Shown here piece by piece: positions 30,610-40,854 of a stretch of DNA of 64,000 nucleotides (position 1 is its first letter; each line of letters begins with the position of its first letter). The stretch is from positions 124,001 to 188,000 of the forward strand of contig NW_013524651.1 of the NCBI RefSeq assembly GCF_000250985.1, read 5' to 3'. The notes beneath the pieces were generated by a model. That model was not told where the DNA came from. It saw nothing but the letters and a program-made list of their open reading frames with translations, and searched no databases. Origin of the DNA: Nematocida parisii ERTm1 (Eukaryota; Microsporidia). A program made the position numbers and the translations under genes.

Positions 30610-31329
30610 AGTGATAAACTTTAAAGTTATAGAATTACTATTAGTAGTATATACTGTTTAGCATATATATTTTCACTTTGAATATTATTTAGTAGTCTAT
30701 ATAGAAAATAGACAAATTTTATTTTAATATATTCAAGTTACATGTACTTAAATATTCTATGAGCAGTAAGAAATGGAAATAAATTAGCATCCACTAAATT
30801 ATAAATACATAAATAAAGGTAAAATAAAACCAATGTATTATTTGGATAGAATAGTGCAGTAATATTTAACGGCTTGACAATGAATTTTTATGGATTAAGC
30901 ATGGCACGTGCAACACTAATATCAATTCCAGTATAAAATTAGCATATTTATAAAACAGCAACTAGCGGCATTTGAACTATATAAGTAGAGTATATAGCAC
31001 ATAAATGGGATGTAGTAGATAGTAGAAATATTATGTTAAAAACAAACCCGAGGAGATTAAAGATGGCAGATATAAAGTTTAGATAGCATATAGAAGATTT
31101 ACATGCCTTTAATTATCTAGACATATGGCATTTACTAGATATTCCAAAATATGTTTTTAATGGCTGTTTATGCTTTATTTAATTCTCTAGATAATTCCTC
31201 TGTAAAGTTTAGCGGTTTCGGGTTATAGCCATTAAGAACAATATAATTCTAAAAAGAGTATAGTGTGAGCATCGCATAAATAGCACAAAAACACATATAG
31301 AACACACAAACTTTATTTTGATAGTTATC
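30610..31329. other. AT-rich spacer with CCCGA-type motifs
   Basis: AACAAACCCGAGGAG near 31041 and TTTCGGGTTATAG at 31216-31228, about 100 bp past the TAF4 stop. Otherwise nothing. Confidence 0.45.
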
Positions 31330-32274
31330 TTACAGATAAGTATGTTTTATGGTGAAGATTGATTTGTTGTAACGCTTGTCACGAGATAGAACATTCAAAA
31401 AGTCTTCCTTAATAATGATTCTGGCATTACTTGTCTTTTGCGCTCTTTCATCTGACCCTTGAAATAGTGTTAAATATGGAGTTGACCCGTCATCTGCGCT
31501 TTGTGTACCTGCTGACATCCAGCTTTTTGGCTGACTGCCAAGTGCCGCAAGTGCTACATTATTGCTAAGCCTTTTTTTAATGATCAAGTCTTCTCTATCC
31601 TGTAGGGCTTTTCTCCACTTCTTCTTCCCTTCTGCTTCATCTCCCTCTTTTTTCTGGCGATACTTATCCATTTCCAGCTTTTCCTCCTGCTCTAAAAACC
31701 ACATCTGCCGCCTTCTATCATTTTCTATTCGAATTAAATAGTCATTTCGGGAGACATCCATGCGGACTTTGCTCTGCTGTATCATTTTTTCAAGAAGGTC
31801 GAGTATCTTTCTCTTTGCTGCCTGAAAGAGAATGTTTGAAGCATCATCGCTCACCCCAATTTCTCGAAGCTTGCTTATCTTCTCTAAGAAATAACTGTAT
31901 ATTCTCATATCAAAAAGAGACTCCATTGCATTCTTGTAGTCATACACCTTTCCTTTCATGTCATCAAAGGGAAGACTTTCCTCTGCTTCATTTGCAATGT
32001 TAAGTGCCTCTTCCTTTAGGTTTACTCCAGCATAATGAATTATATCGCTCATGTATTCTGGCTTCTGGTCATCCTTGCTAGAAGGCCTTCCTCTTCTAAC
32101 CTCTTGTGGCGCTGTGTCTTCTTCCTTCTCTTCATTATGCTCCATTATTACATCCGTGCAGCATTTTTTATATTCGGATGCATTTATCTCACCCTTTTTA
32201 TACTTTTCTGCTAGGGAAGCCAGCTCCTTTTTAGCCTCTGATGGCAGTGAGTCAATGGTGTCTTTATTGAACAT
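31330..32274 (-). CDS. TAF4: TFIID subunit TAF4
   Basis: A 314-aa protein matching the conserved C-terminal region of TAF4, which with TAF12 forms a histone-like pair in TFIID for Pol II promoter recognition. Visible features: helical ILFQAAKRKILDLLEKMIQ (histone-fold part), the charged helix with RRRQMWFLEQEEKLEMDKYRQ, LSNNVALAALGSQPKSW (matching the TAF4 stretch NLTALAAIGPRKK), and the C-terminal ARIIIKEDFLNVLSRDKRYNK, matching the TAF4 RVNLRDLIFCLENE...LLYKAFL end. It lacks the long Gln-rich N-terminus of animal TAF4. Nuclear. It lies 72 bp from the next minus-strand gene. Confidence 0.85.
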   Translation of the reverse strand: MFNKDTIDSLPSEAKKELASLAEKYKKGEINASEYKKCCTDVIMEHNEEKEEDTAPQEVRRGRPSSKDDQKPEYMSDIIHYAGVNLKEEALNIANEAEESLPFDDMKGKVYDYKNAMESLFDMRIYSYFLEKISKLREIGVSDDASNILFQAAKRKILDLLEKMIQQSKVRMDVSRNDYLIRIENDRRRQMWFLEQEEKLEMDKYRQKKEGDEAEGKKKWRKALQDREDLIIKKRLSNNVALAALGSQPKSWMSAGTQSADDGSTPYLTLFQGSDERAQKTSNARIIIKEDFLNVLSRDKRYNKSIFTIKHTYL

Positions 32275-32346
32275 TTAATTAGAGTAAAAAAAATTTACAA
32301 CTGTTGGTGCTTTATCTCTCCAGAAACAAAAATTACCTGCTGTCCA

Positions 32347-33339
32347 TTAAAAGAATGATATTTTCCATACCGACTCAATTAGGGCCTTCTGTTCGTCAGA
32401 TGCCTCGTCAATTCTTTTCCTGTGCCACTTAACTGAAGCACCTGGCCGGAACTGCCGTAGCATAAGAGCACTTGCAAGCTGTGCCTCCAGCGAGTGCATT
32501 GAAGGGGTGATTTCCTCGCCAGTTCCCACTCCTGCCACCTTATCCAAAATCTGGATAACATACTCCAGGCTTTTGTGCGGAGAAAGAGACTTATTCCACT
32601 CTGCGTATATTGCAGATAAAACAAGAACAGCAAATGCACTTTCTGACTTCTTCAGCTCAGGGTATAGAATGTCCCGTATAAACTCATTGTATGTCCAGCA
32701 CCAGTCAAGAACTTTCGAATAGAGGCGGATAGATGTGACGGCATCAAAGACTTCTGGAACAATTCTTTCCTCTATAAACACAGTTCTTGTTGCATATTTC
32801 TCTAGAATTGAAATGCATCGGCTCTTCAGCCCATCTATTGCTTCTTCTGCAATGCTGTAGTAGTAGATGGTTTCAAGCACATCACTTATCTCGCTTCCAT
32901 CCTTCTCAATCGCATCAGAATATAGAATGCTGTAAACCGTAGAATACTTGTCTAGATCCCGAGAAAAAAGAACTATATCGTGCAGAATTAAGTACTTTAA
33001 CGAGTTGTCTAGATATGGCAATATCTTTAAAAATATTCTTCTTATCTCAGGCTGCTCCATTATATTGAACGTGTCGAATATTTCCTTAAGCGCTTCAACC
33101 ATATTGGTTTTTGCTTTTTCTTCAATGTCTAGCAATTTTACTTCATTGTTGCACTCATCTAGCTTTCGCTTTCTTTTTTCTTTTGTTTTATTGCGTATCT
33201 CTCCCTCCTCAATGCTTTCCTGAAGAATTTCCGTCATGTCACCGACTTTTGTTTCAAGCTTCTTTATTTTATGGTTCAGAAGGGCTACAGTGCTTTTGTA
33301 TGCTTGAATTCTTTGCTTTATTTTTCTTATAGAAGGCAT
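32347..33339 (-). CDS. Conserved-block helical protein, unknown function
   Basis: The long frame starts at a TTG inside the divergent ESF1 gene, so I choose the ATG at 33337-33339 (330 aa). This leaves 21 bp between the two divergent starts. Residues 1-90 form a basic/acidic coiled coil (KIKKLETKVGDMTEILQE). The rest is an alpha-helical array with acidic surface (VFDAVTSIRLYSKVLDWCW). No signal or membrane segment. The short shared promoter with ESF1 hints at a nuclear, perhaps nucleolar, housekeeping role; this is context only. Confidence 0.7.
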   Translation of the reverse strand: MPSIRKIKQRIQAYKSTVALLNHKIKKLETKVGDMTEILQESIEEGEIRNKTKEKRKRKLDECNNEVKLLDIEEKAKTNMVEALKEIFDTFNIMEQPEIRRIFLKILPYLDNSLKYLILHDIVLFSRDLDKYSTVYSILYSDAIEKDGSEISDVLETIYYYSIAEEAIDGLKSRCISILEKYATRTVFIEERIVPEVFDAVTSIRLYSKVLDWCWTYNEFIRDILYPELKKSESAFAVLVLSAIYAEWNKSLSPHKSLEYVIQILDKVAGVGTGEEITPSMHSLEAQLASALMLRQFRPGASVKWHRKRIDEASDEQKALIESVWKISFF

Positions 33340-33360
33340 CAAGACTGAAAAAAATTTACG

Positions 33361-34407
33361 ATGAAATATAGCACAGAATCTGCCCAGAAGGCTCAAAAGA
33401 AGAAGTTTACAGGAGGGAAGTCCTCCGAAGAGGATAAGAAAAGAAGAAAAGAAAGCGAGTCAGTTGTAAAGGAAATAGAAGAAACCGCGGTTCAAATAAC
33501 TCCCGAGGATTTGCTGCCACAGCAAGATGCGCCTCTTGGGGATGCATCAAGCAGAGTTGCCATAATGAATGTGGACTGGGACTCAATCGGTGTCCACGAG
33601 GTATATAAGGTGGTTAATGCATTTGTGCCAAAAGGTCAAATAAAGAAAATTGCACTCTACAAGACAAAGCTGGGGTGTAGAGAAATGGCAGTTGAGGGGC
33701 ATGACGAGCAGGCGATTATGAACTTAGATATGAATGAGGAGACCAAAGAGATGGAAATAAGAGAATATTTAAAAAAGAAAATGAAGTACTTCTATGCTGT
33801 TGTGGAGGTAGAAAACTCTGATGTAGGAAAAGAGCTGTATATGGCAATTGATGGGCAAGAGATAGAAAACACTTATAATTTCATTGATGCCCGTTTTATT
33901 CCAGATGATTATGTTATAGACGATAAGCTAGTTGAGGAAATAACAAGTTCAACAGAAAAAATTGCAAGAATACCGATTAATCCTCTTTATAGCACTAAGC
34001 CACAGCTGCGGTGGGACGAAGACCCGGTGCGCGACCGATACTTGAAAGACTTATTCGTAAATGATATTGATCTTGACGTAGCAGACAACTTAATAGATGC
34101 ATCAGATGATGAGGAGAAGCAGAGCTACTATAAGAAGGCCATGCAAATACAACTGCCCAGCAAAGAAGAGAAGTCTACAGAAGAGCAGATAGAAGAGCCC
34201 AAGAAGACTAAAAAGAGTGTTGTATCTGTTGAAAACGATGATATTTTAATTGAAAGCAGCACTGAAGAAGAGGCAGAAGAAAGCAGTGAAGCTGTTTTAC
34301 TGGGAGAAGACACCCGATTTGCAAAGGAAAACAACGCAGACTTTAATATAGATGTAACACATCCAGCATACATAGCCAAGCAAAAAAAGAGAAAAGACAA
34401 GAAATAG
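33361..34407 (+). CDS. ESF1: ESF1-family pre-rRNA processing protein
   Basis: A 348-aa nucleolar protein for 18S rRNA maturation in the small-subunit processome. The RRM-like core shows SRVAIMNVDWDSIGVHEVYK (about 64-83; ESF1 has RLAVVNLDWDxxxAxDL), FVPKGQIKKIALYKTKLG, then LKKKMKYFYAVVEVEN, FIDARFIPDDYVIDD and PQLRWDEDPVRDR, all ESF1 hallmarks. The N-terminus is Lys-rich, and the C-terminus has acidic stretches with a final KKRKDKK basic tail. It is about half the length of yeast Esf1, lacking much of the charged repeats. Confidence 0.92.
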   Translation: MKYSTESAQKAQKKKFTGGKSSEEDKKRRKESESVVKEIEETAVQITPEDLLPQQDAPLGDASSRVAIMNVDWDSIGVHEVYKVVNAFVPKGQIKKIALYKTKLGCREMAVEGHDEQAIMNLDMNEETKEMEIREYLKKKMKYFYAVVEVENSDVGKELYMAIDGQEIENTYNFIDARFIPDDYVIDDKLVEEITSSTEKIARIPINPLYSTKPQLRWDEDPVRDRYLKDLFVNDIDLDVADNLIDASDDEEKQSYYKKAMQIQLPSKEEKSTEEQIEEPKKTKKSVVSVENDDILIESSTEEEAEESSEAVLLGEDTRFAKENNADFNIDVTHPAYIAKQKKRKDKK

Positions 34408-34872
34408 TCAATATATAGAGCATAGAAACACCATGAAGTATATTTATCTATTATAGAAATAATTCACAGCGAATAAGAAATAAACAGAACATTATGCATA
34501 TACAACTGTACAAAGTTATCATAATCTATTATTATTATTAACTCCACAAACAGAGAAATACTTGCCTATATATGCTGAAATGGATGCATATAATCTACTG
34601 TAAAGCGCATACTAATTTGTAAATATGCCCAAATACAGCGCTATAAATATTGTTTTATATAGAAGTTCATGCAACTAGAGAGTATTATTCAATTTCTTAA
34701 AGAAGCTTCAATTTTACTAAATTTCCAGAATTCATACTATGGTACATGAATATCCAGTGTTTCAATCCAATAATATTCTATTTCTTGCATATTACTATGA
34801 AATATACAATATTTTACCACTGCCCAACATAACTGAAAAGTTCAAATTATTTTAATTTTTATAGCCCCAGAC
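34408..34872. other. AT-rich spacer, nothing recognised
   Basis: No feature supported between ESF1 and eL39. Confidence 0.45.
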
Positions 34873-35034
34873 ATGACAGCCAATAAAGGAGCACTTTTAA
34901 AAAGAAGACTAATCAGAGCAAACAGAGTAAACAAGCAGGTACCAGCATGGAAGAGACTTATCCCAGGAAACAAACAGCATTACAACACTAAAAGAAGACA
35001 CTTTTTACGTACTAAATTAAAATACCATGAATAA
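34873..35034 (+). CDS. RPL39: 60S ribosomal protein eL39
   Basis: A 53-aa ORF from ATG 34873 to TAA 35032-35034, easily missed for its size. It reads as a very basic peptide with RLIRANRVNKQVPAWKRL, then PGNKQHYNTKRRHFLRTKL. This matches eL39 (NRPIPxW...TGNxxxYNxKRRxWRRTKL), which lines the ribosomal exit tunnel. Length is normal (51 aa in human and yeast). AT-rich, gene-free DNA flanks it on both sides. Confidence 0.95.
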   Translation: MTANKGALLKRRLIRANRVNKQVPAWKRLIPGNKQHYNTKRRHFLRTKLKYHE

Positions 35035-35505
35035 ATAGTATGATGTAGTACAATAATGCCTACTGCATGCATTGATGGGATATAATGAATTCTTTAAATA
35101 AATGGATAGCAATACATTATACAGTATTTAAATAGAGCAAAACCATTAATCATATAAATGTTCATTGAGAAATAGTTTCATTTGGAAATCATAGCCATAT
35201 ATGGCCAAGAATAAAATTAACAAAATATTCTAAGCTTATTATAAAGTATTCTCGGTGGGGTGAAGCAGTTAATTATGCAAAAAATAGTTTGAAATATTTT
35301 AGAATAGTTTCTTAGTTGCTTTACTGTTATATACACCTAGTCTAACTGAATTTCAGCAGAGTTTTGGAATCTGAAGAGGCATGCAGCCTATCTCAAGCAA
35401 TGCGCTGTTAATTTACTTTAATGTATATTATTAGACGCTCTTTATTCAAATATAGATGTAAGCTGCACCAAACTACACATTTGTGTGCTTGTATGCACTA
35501 TATTG
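35035..35505. other. AT-rich spacer, nothing recognised
   Basis: No feature supported. Confidence 0.45.
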
Positions 35506-36513
35506 TTATTTATTTGCCTGCACTGATTTGTATCCATGCGCTAACAACCATTCTGTAAATCCTGTGCTGCTAAAAAATTCTCTAAATACTCGTCTTGCTT
35601 TTATGCTTGCGCCTAGGTCAGAGAGGCGTTGTAACCACTTTTCTGTCTGGAATCCTTCTGGGCACTCTAAAAAGTACTCTTCTAATTCCTTAAACAGTTT
35701 TTCTAAGTTATCGTTGCATTTTTTCTCTTTATAATAATATCGGCCATTAATGGCATCTATTGCATTGTCAAACTGGTTGGACTTGTAATGGTACTCGTTA
35801 GTCACTCCAACAATAGAGTGATTAGGTATTTTATTTTGGACAAAGGATGACCGGTATGGAAGTATGTCACCGCCATATTTAACTCCTCCAAACATAGAGA
35901 GGTAGCAGACAATTACTGATGATTCGGTGGGGGTTCTAGCGATAACTAAAAACCCTTTTGATCGCATGAGGTTTTCTATAATTGTATTTTTGTTCTGATT
36001 GAATAGCTTTTGTATTTCGGGCGAAATGCGATTATGAAGTAGCCGAATGGTTTCTGTTTGAGTGGGAAGTTCTGTATTCCAAAGAAGATTCAAAACTTTT
36101 TCTGGCATGTATTCACTTGCTCTAGTGAGCGCATCAGACAGAATGAGTGGTAGGGCAGGTGTGTACTTACTGCACTGGACTACAATACTCTTTTGAGTGC
36201 ACCCTCTTGATTTGCTTTTGTCTGCTTCTTGTATGAAAAAGACGTGGTATGCTTTATTTGAGAGATAAAATATGAAGGACTCTTTGCCCATTTCCATTGA
36301 CCGAATATCCGGAAAAGATGAAAAAGCAAAAGCACTTTCTTCTTCCTCTGTCATTTCTTCATCTTTATTAGGAACGGAAGGACCCGAGGTTAGATCAAAA
36401 TCAACTTCTATTATAGACTCTACAACAACAGCCGGCTTTTCTTTCTTTACAATATAAGTAGGAATAACTTTACACATGTCTCTATTCTCTAAATACCACA
36501 CAGAATGGCCCAT
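35506..36513 (-). CDS. DENN-domain protein, DENND6/AVL9-type Rab exchange factor
   Basis: I choose the ATG at 36511-36513 (335 aa) because the longer frame would overlap the upstream gene by 89 bp. QKSIVVQCSKYTPALPLILSDAL corresponds to the DENND6 segment QKSVVVISKLPYFSLF. FLVIARTPTESSVIVCYLSMFGGVKYGGDILPY followed by HSIVGVTNEY corresponds to the diagnostic DENND6 core (LVVMAPSPTxSS...YCSDFRPY...ILGVTNPFF). DENN proteins load GTP onto Rab GTPases at endosomal or Golgi membranes. The protein is shorter than human DENND6 (about 600 aa). It is co-oriented with, and 26 bp from, the alpha-actinin-like gene. Confidence 0.82.
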   Translation of the reverse strand: MGHSVWYLENRDMCKVIPTYIVKKEKPAVVVESIIEVDFDLTSGPSVPNKDEEMTEEEESAFAFSSFPDIRSMEMGKESFIFYLSNKAYHVFFIQEADKSKSRGCTQKSIVVQCSKYTPALPLILSDALTRASEYMPEKVLNLLWNTELPTQTETIRLLHNRISPEIQKLFNQNKNTIIENLMRSKGFLVIARTPTESSVIVCYLSMFGGVKYGGDILPYRSSFVQNKIPNHSIVGVTNEYHYKSNQFDNAIDAINGRYYYKEKKCNDNLEKLFKELEEYFLECPEGFQTEKWLQRLSDLGASIKARRVFREFFSSTGFTEWLLAHGYKSVQANK

Positions 36514-36538
36514 AACAAACAAAAGAAAATAATAGTCT

Positions 36539-38080
36539 TTATTTTTCAGATTCTGGTGCAATTGGTGTAAACTCCTTTGCTCCTGCTGCCGGCATACTCT
36601 CAGATAATATTCTGGCGTATGCATCACGCCCGCCGATTAGCGCCCATTCATTTTTGTGTGGGCATGGAAGGGAAATAGACTGCATTTCAATTGACAAAGG
36701 AGTGCATATGTAAGCCTTCTCTTGAGAAATCTCTTCAGAAAATGCTTCATTAAATCGCCGTATCCCATCTTTTACCTCAAATAGCACCCATTCAAGCCTT
36801 TCTCTTATAACACGGCTGGTTTCAATAGAAGAAAAAGAGAGAGCATCAAGAGAAAGTTTGCTCTTTGGAGAAATCTTCTCTTCGATCTGCACACTAATCA
36901 TCTTAAGCAGTTCAACTGCGCCAAGGAAAGTTACACATCCAGACATTCCTATTATTTGATCAAATATTTTATCAAAGAAAAGCTGCAGCTCATTATTCTC
37001 TTCTTTCCCCTCTGAAACATTCCATCCAGAAAGAGTTTCCCTAACAGAAAGGCAGTCAGAAACCCCCACCACAGGAATGCTAGTAAAGAAGCCAGGAAGA
37101 GATATTACCGTGGGCGTGTATGGCTGCTTAATTCTATTCAGTATGTCATACTGTATAATATATGCCATGGCGGTTCGGATTGCATTCTGCTCAGCCATTC
37201 TTATTTTGGTATACCTCATGTCTAATTCTTTCTTTGCCTTCTCCAACTCAGGAATTTCATTCTGCAATAAAGTGCACAATGCGCCAAGCTGTTCTTCGGC
37301 ATGCATAATTCCCTTTGTTGCATGCTGTGCTGCTCTTTCTGCAATCTTTCGCTTAATCTTTCCTCCGCTCTTAATAGATGCCGTATAATATTCTATTAAA
37401 TATGTTAGAAGAGACTTCTCGTCACACACTCCCTTGACCAGATCATTAGCACTAATCAGAGCAGGCACCTCAAGATACTCCTCAGCCAGGGCAAAGGCCC
37501 TTTCTGAAATGTCTTTGGCCTTCCCATCATCAAAAACAAACCCACCAACATCAGAGTGCACCAATGCAGACAGGGCTTTTCCATCTACCCAGCTGCTTCC
37601 AAAGTCTTTTATACTTACTCCATAATTTGCTGTTTTTCTCTGGCACCACTTAAGAATTCTTTCATGTATACTTTCTCCATTTTCTCGTATTTCCCGAAGA
37701 GAGAATGCCATAATGAACCTCCAAATTAAAGCAAGAGTGAGCTTTATGCTCCCCTCCTGAATATCAGCAGCGCCAATGTTTACCATCTCTACTCCATTCT
37801 GTTTCAAATACTCAATGATTCTCTCAATGTTCTCTCTTTTGTGCACGACCAAGACAGGCTTAGCATTAAATCTTAATATTGATCCTGTCGCCGAATATAA
37901 TAAAGAGTGCAGAACTATTCCGTCTTGAAGATCTCTTTTAAGATCGATTACTCTTTTAAATGAAAATGCCGCAACTGCAGACTCTTCTTTGTATCGCGCT
38001 TCACCCTTTTCCAGTTTGGAATTTATCCAATTTACAAATGTTTTTGTTTGCACGGTCTCCCAAGTCTCTTCCCTTTGCAT
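36539..38080 (-). CDS. Alpha-actinin-like protein with tandem calponin-homology domains
   Basis: A 513-aa protein. It opens with WETVQTKTFVNWINSKL, the canonical start of type-1 CH domain 1 in alpha-actinin. CH1 spans about 8-135 (DLQDGIVLHSLL, NIGAADIQEGSIKLTLALIWRFI). CH2 spans about 137-245 (LLKWCQRKT-like helix, VSIKDFGSSWVDGKALSALVH, DEKSLLTYLIEYY). A coiled-coil stretch (about 265-310) follows, then a helical tail without recognisable spectrin repeats or EF-hands. It should bind F-actin; whether it crosslinks is unclear. This is a reduced form of a protein of about 890 aa. Confidence 0.9.
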   Translation of the reverse strand: MQREETWETVQTKTFVNWINSKLEKGEARYKEESAVAAFSFKRVIDLKRDLQDGIVLHSLLYSATGSILRFNAKPVLVVHKRENIERIIEYLKQNGVEMVNIGAADIQEGSIKLTLALIWRFIMAFSLREIRENGESIHERILKWCQRKTANYGVSIKDFGSSWVDGKALSALVHSDVGGFVFDDGKAKDISERAFALAEEYLEVPALISANDLVKGVCDEKSLLTYLIEYYTASIKSGGKIKRKIAERAAQHATKGIMHAEEQLGALCTLLQNEIPELEKAKKELDMRYTKIRMAEQNAIRTAMAYIIQYDILNRIKQPYTPTVISLPGFFTSIPVVGVSDCLSVRETLSGWNVSEGKEENNELQLFFDKIFDQIIGMSGCVTFLGAVELLKMISVQIEEKISPKSKLSLDALSFSSIETSRVIRERLEWVLFEVKDGIRRFNEAFSEEISQEKAYICTPLSIEMQSISLPCPHKNEWALIGGRDAYARILSESMPAAGAKEFTPIAPESEK

Positions 38081-38142
38081 GCTAGGGGCTAATCTATTTT
38101 AAAAAATAAACAGGGGAATGTTTGCCAATTATTTGTATCTAA

Positions 38143-39060
38143 ATGTATTCTAGATATATGCTGGAAAAGATAAACGAAGGAGAGAGAAAGTGCCTGGAAG
38201 AACAGATGATATGCGCAGTAACGGGTCAGCAGACACCAATAAAATATTATGCGCTGCAAAAAATAGGGATAGGCACCTTTGGCCTGGTTTACAGAATAGT
38301 AGTTGACGGTTCTTTATGCTATGCCTTGAAGTGTGTATTTGAGAAGAAAACGCACATGAACAGAGAACTAGAGATGCACCAATCCTTATCCCATCCAAAC
38401 ATAGTACGGCTTATCTGGTACTTCTATGGGGAAAGAAATGAAAATGGTGTCTTTCTGAATTTAGTAATGGAGTATGTAAGAAGTGACCTTTTTTCGAAAA
38501 TACAGGAGCGGTATGTTTTTAGCAAAGACGAGTTTATAAACTATTCGATAATGCTTCTGGATGCTCTTTCCTATATGCACGCGTGTGGCATAGCACACAG
38601 AGACATAAAACCATCAAATATATTAATAGACACAGAGAAGGCACTATTGAAAGTGTGCGACCTTGGGAGTGCCAAAAATATAATTAACTGTCCAAATAAC
38701 ATTCTCTATATATGTTCTCGGTATTATAGAGCACCCGAAATTCATTTGAAACAGAAGTATGGCATGGGTATAGATGTATGGTCTGCAGGCTGCGTTTTAT
38801 TTGAAATGGTTGTGCAGGAGGCCCTATTTCCGGGGGATACTGCTGAGGATTGCTTGACGCATATTGAAAATCTTGTATTAAAGGACGGCCTTTCCCAGAT
38901 TATCTACAGCACAGGACGAAGTGATCTTTCTGATTGTTTCAGAATACTCAGAAAAATGATTGCATATGACCCAAGTAGAAGAATAAGTGCATCTGATGCG
39001 TTAAAATATTTCAAGGAGCTTCAATTAACTGAGAATTTATGGAAGAATGTATCCGAATGA
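38143..39060 (+). CDS. GSK3/shaggy-type Ser/Thr protein kinase
   Basis: A 305-aa kinase with nearly no extensions. It has a GIGTFGLVY Gly-loop (42-50), Lys63 in ALKCV, Glu75 in NRELE, HRDIKPSN (152-159), DLG in place of DFG (173-175), and the activation-loop YICSRYYRAPE with the GSK3-type Tyr194, then DVWSAGCVLFE. The phosphate pocket that selects primed substrates is kept: Arg74, Arg153 and Lys178 line up with GSK3beta R96, R180 and K205. So it should prefer pre-phosphorylated targets. It is divergently arranged with the alpha-actinin-like gene, 62 bp apart. Confidence 0.93.
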   Translation: MYSRYMLEKINEGERKCLEEQMICAVTGQQTPIKYYALQKIGIGTFGLVYRIVVDGSLCYALKCVFEKKTHMNRELEMHQSLSHPNIVRLIWYFYGERNENGVFLNLVMEYVRSDLFSKIQERYVFSKDEFINYSIMLLDALSYMHACGIAHRDIKPSNILIDTEKALLKVCDLGSAKNIINCPNNILYICSRYYRAPEIHLKQKYGMGIDVWSAGCVLFEMVVQEALFPGDTAEDCLTHIENLVLKDGLSQIIYSTGRSDLSDCFRILRKMIAYDPSRRISASDALKYFKELQLTENLWKNVSE

Positions 39061-39427
39061 TTTCTGGTATTTTCCTACTGCTGGACATGCTACTGTACAT
39101 TACTGTGATAAATACCACTTAAATATTCTCTTTTCTATTTTTACTTATTATTCTTATTTTTATTAATGCATTCCAGAAAGGAAAGGCACACTAATTATTG
39201 TATATAAAATTCAGATAGAATTATATTTCATTGTCTTCTATACAATATAAAAGAGTATTTAAGAATATTTATTTTATAGTCAGTGTATATGTAATAATAA
39301 GACAAAGTATTTGAGAATACAATCCGAAATTTGATCATCTAAATTCAATTTATTATCTAATGCAAGAAATAAATAATATTTTATTTTAATAAAGTATGCT
39401 TATATTACATCTACTTATATAAGGATT
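39061..39427. other. AT-rich spacer with CCGAAATTT variant and AT element
   Basis: AATCCGAAATTT at about 39320-39331, and the AT element (AATAATATTTTATTTTAATA core ending TATGC) at 39369-39400. The same pair of motifs occurs together at 9217-9252, in the opposite relative order and orientation. Confidence 0.4.
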
Positions 39428-40588
39428 TCATTGTCTTATATTGGCATGTTTGGCTAATGATTTAAAAAACTCATTAAATATATGCATCCAAAAGAATCCA
39501 CCAACTATTAGTAAAATTAAAATTAAAAACTTATTTAAATTTCTCATTCCATATGAGAAACTCGTGTTTACCTTTTCAGTTAATGACTGAAGCATTTTTT
39601 TACCATAGAAAATAGACCTTTCTATATAAGAACCTTTAACAATCTCTTCATGGTCTGCGTAGACAAACTTATTTTCCACGTATTCTTTTATGGATTCATC
39701 AGTTTCTCCCCCAGAAACAAGACAGTTTATATGTTTTAAAAAATGGTTGGCTTTGTCTATAGCATTGCCCGTACGATGATTTCCTACCCCATTCAGTGGG
39801 TTTTTTGCTAATGTGTTAACTAGAACCTGTGAAAATATCTTCTGATTTAGCATCACATCAAAAAATCCATTTGCATCAATTTTAGATTTGAGTTCGTTAA
39901 GCTTCATTTTTCTATGCACCTTTCTCTCTTCAACTGGCATATCTACTAGTTTTTGTTTTTCTGATAGTTCTGGGAAAATCTCTGCAAGGTCTTTTTGATT
40001 AAATATGTCCATAATGCTAGTGTTATTACTGGTTGGCGTATAATCAATTATTTTTTTAGCCTGTATAATACTATCAAAATATTTTTCGTATTCTGCCTCT
40101 GTATGGCTTTCTTGTTGATTTGAGTTTATAACAAATCCTCTTAAAATATTTAACAACTCGGTTTTCTCATCTTCTAATACGTCATTAACTCTATTAGAAA
40201 AGTTTTGGCCCCATGTATTTCTTAGAGAAGAAATTGTAATTGGATTATTTTTAGATTGGTTTTTTGGGGGATTTTCTACATCTGGTATACGTATTAGCAG
40301 ATCCATTACTTTCATAAGTGATTCTTTATTGTTTCTTAATAGAATACTTTTAAAAATAGGTGCCGCTATTAAACTATTAAACTCTTTGTTTTGAGTATTT
40401 TCTGGATTGTTTTTATACACAGCTTCAAGCCTACTAACAATTATATTTAAGACTCTTTCTTCCTTTTCTTTATTTGAGTAGAAAGTTTTCTGAGTTTTGT
40501 AGTCTATAAGTTTGATTATATCGCCATCTGTAAATGGCACTATTTTTATATGTGGTTTAGTGATTACGCTTTTCTCTGATTCTTGCAT
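39428..40588 (-). CDS. Lineage-specific C-terminally anchored protein
   Basis: A 386-aa protein from ATG 40586-40588 with no signal peptide. A charged helical cytosolic part is followed by one membrane segment at about residues 352-370 (KFLILILLIVGGFFWMHIF) and a 15-residue tail. The block SLMKVMDLLIRIPDV with preceding residues resembles FWYKIIDLLILMPDI in the broken gene at 49060-50084, so the two may be relatives. Function is unknown. Same general plan as the protein at 25616-26962, but I see no clear shared motif with it. Confidence 0.7.
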   Translation of the reverse strand: MQESEKSVITKPHIKIVPFTDGDIIKLIDYKTQKTFYSNKEKEERVLNIIVSRLEAVYKNNPENTQNKEFNSLIAAPIFKSILLRNNKESLMKVMDLLIRIPDVENPPKNQSKNNPITISSLRNTWGQNFSNRVNDVLEDEKTELLNILRGFVINSNQQESHTEAEYEKYFDSIIQAKKIIDYTPTSNNTSIMDIFNQKDLAEIFPELSEKQKLVDMPVEERKVHRKMKLNELKSKIDANGFFDVMLNQKIFSQVLVNTLAKNPLNGVGNHRTGNAIDKANHFLKHINCLVSGGETDESIKEYVENKFVYADHEEIVKGSYIERSIFYGKKMLQSLTEKVNTSFSYGMRNLNKFLILILLIVGGFFWMHIFNEFFKSLAKHANIRQ

Positions 40589-40854
40589 TTTCTACTGGAA
40601 AAGTTTTAACTTTTTCGGAGTTTTTATACCAATAATTATTTGCACTTTAATAATTGGTGCATATAGAGCGGACAATTGTATTGAATAGAAGTTTGCAGTT
40701 AAAAACAATAGCTTCAATCGTCCTGTAATAGAGAACTAACACAGTATATTTTGTCTATATAGTTATATATAGAATGGTTTAGAATATCACATAAATACAG
40801 TAACACTGATGTGTTCAATAGATTAAGTAAGAAGCTGTTTATTCCTCGCAGTAA

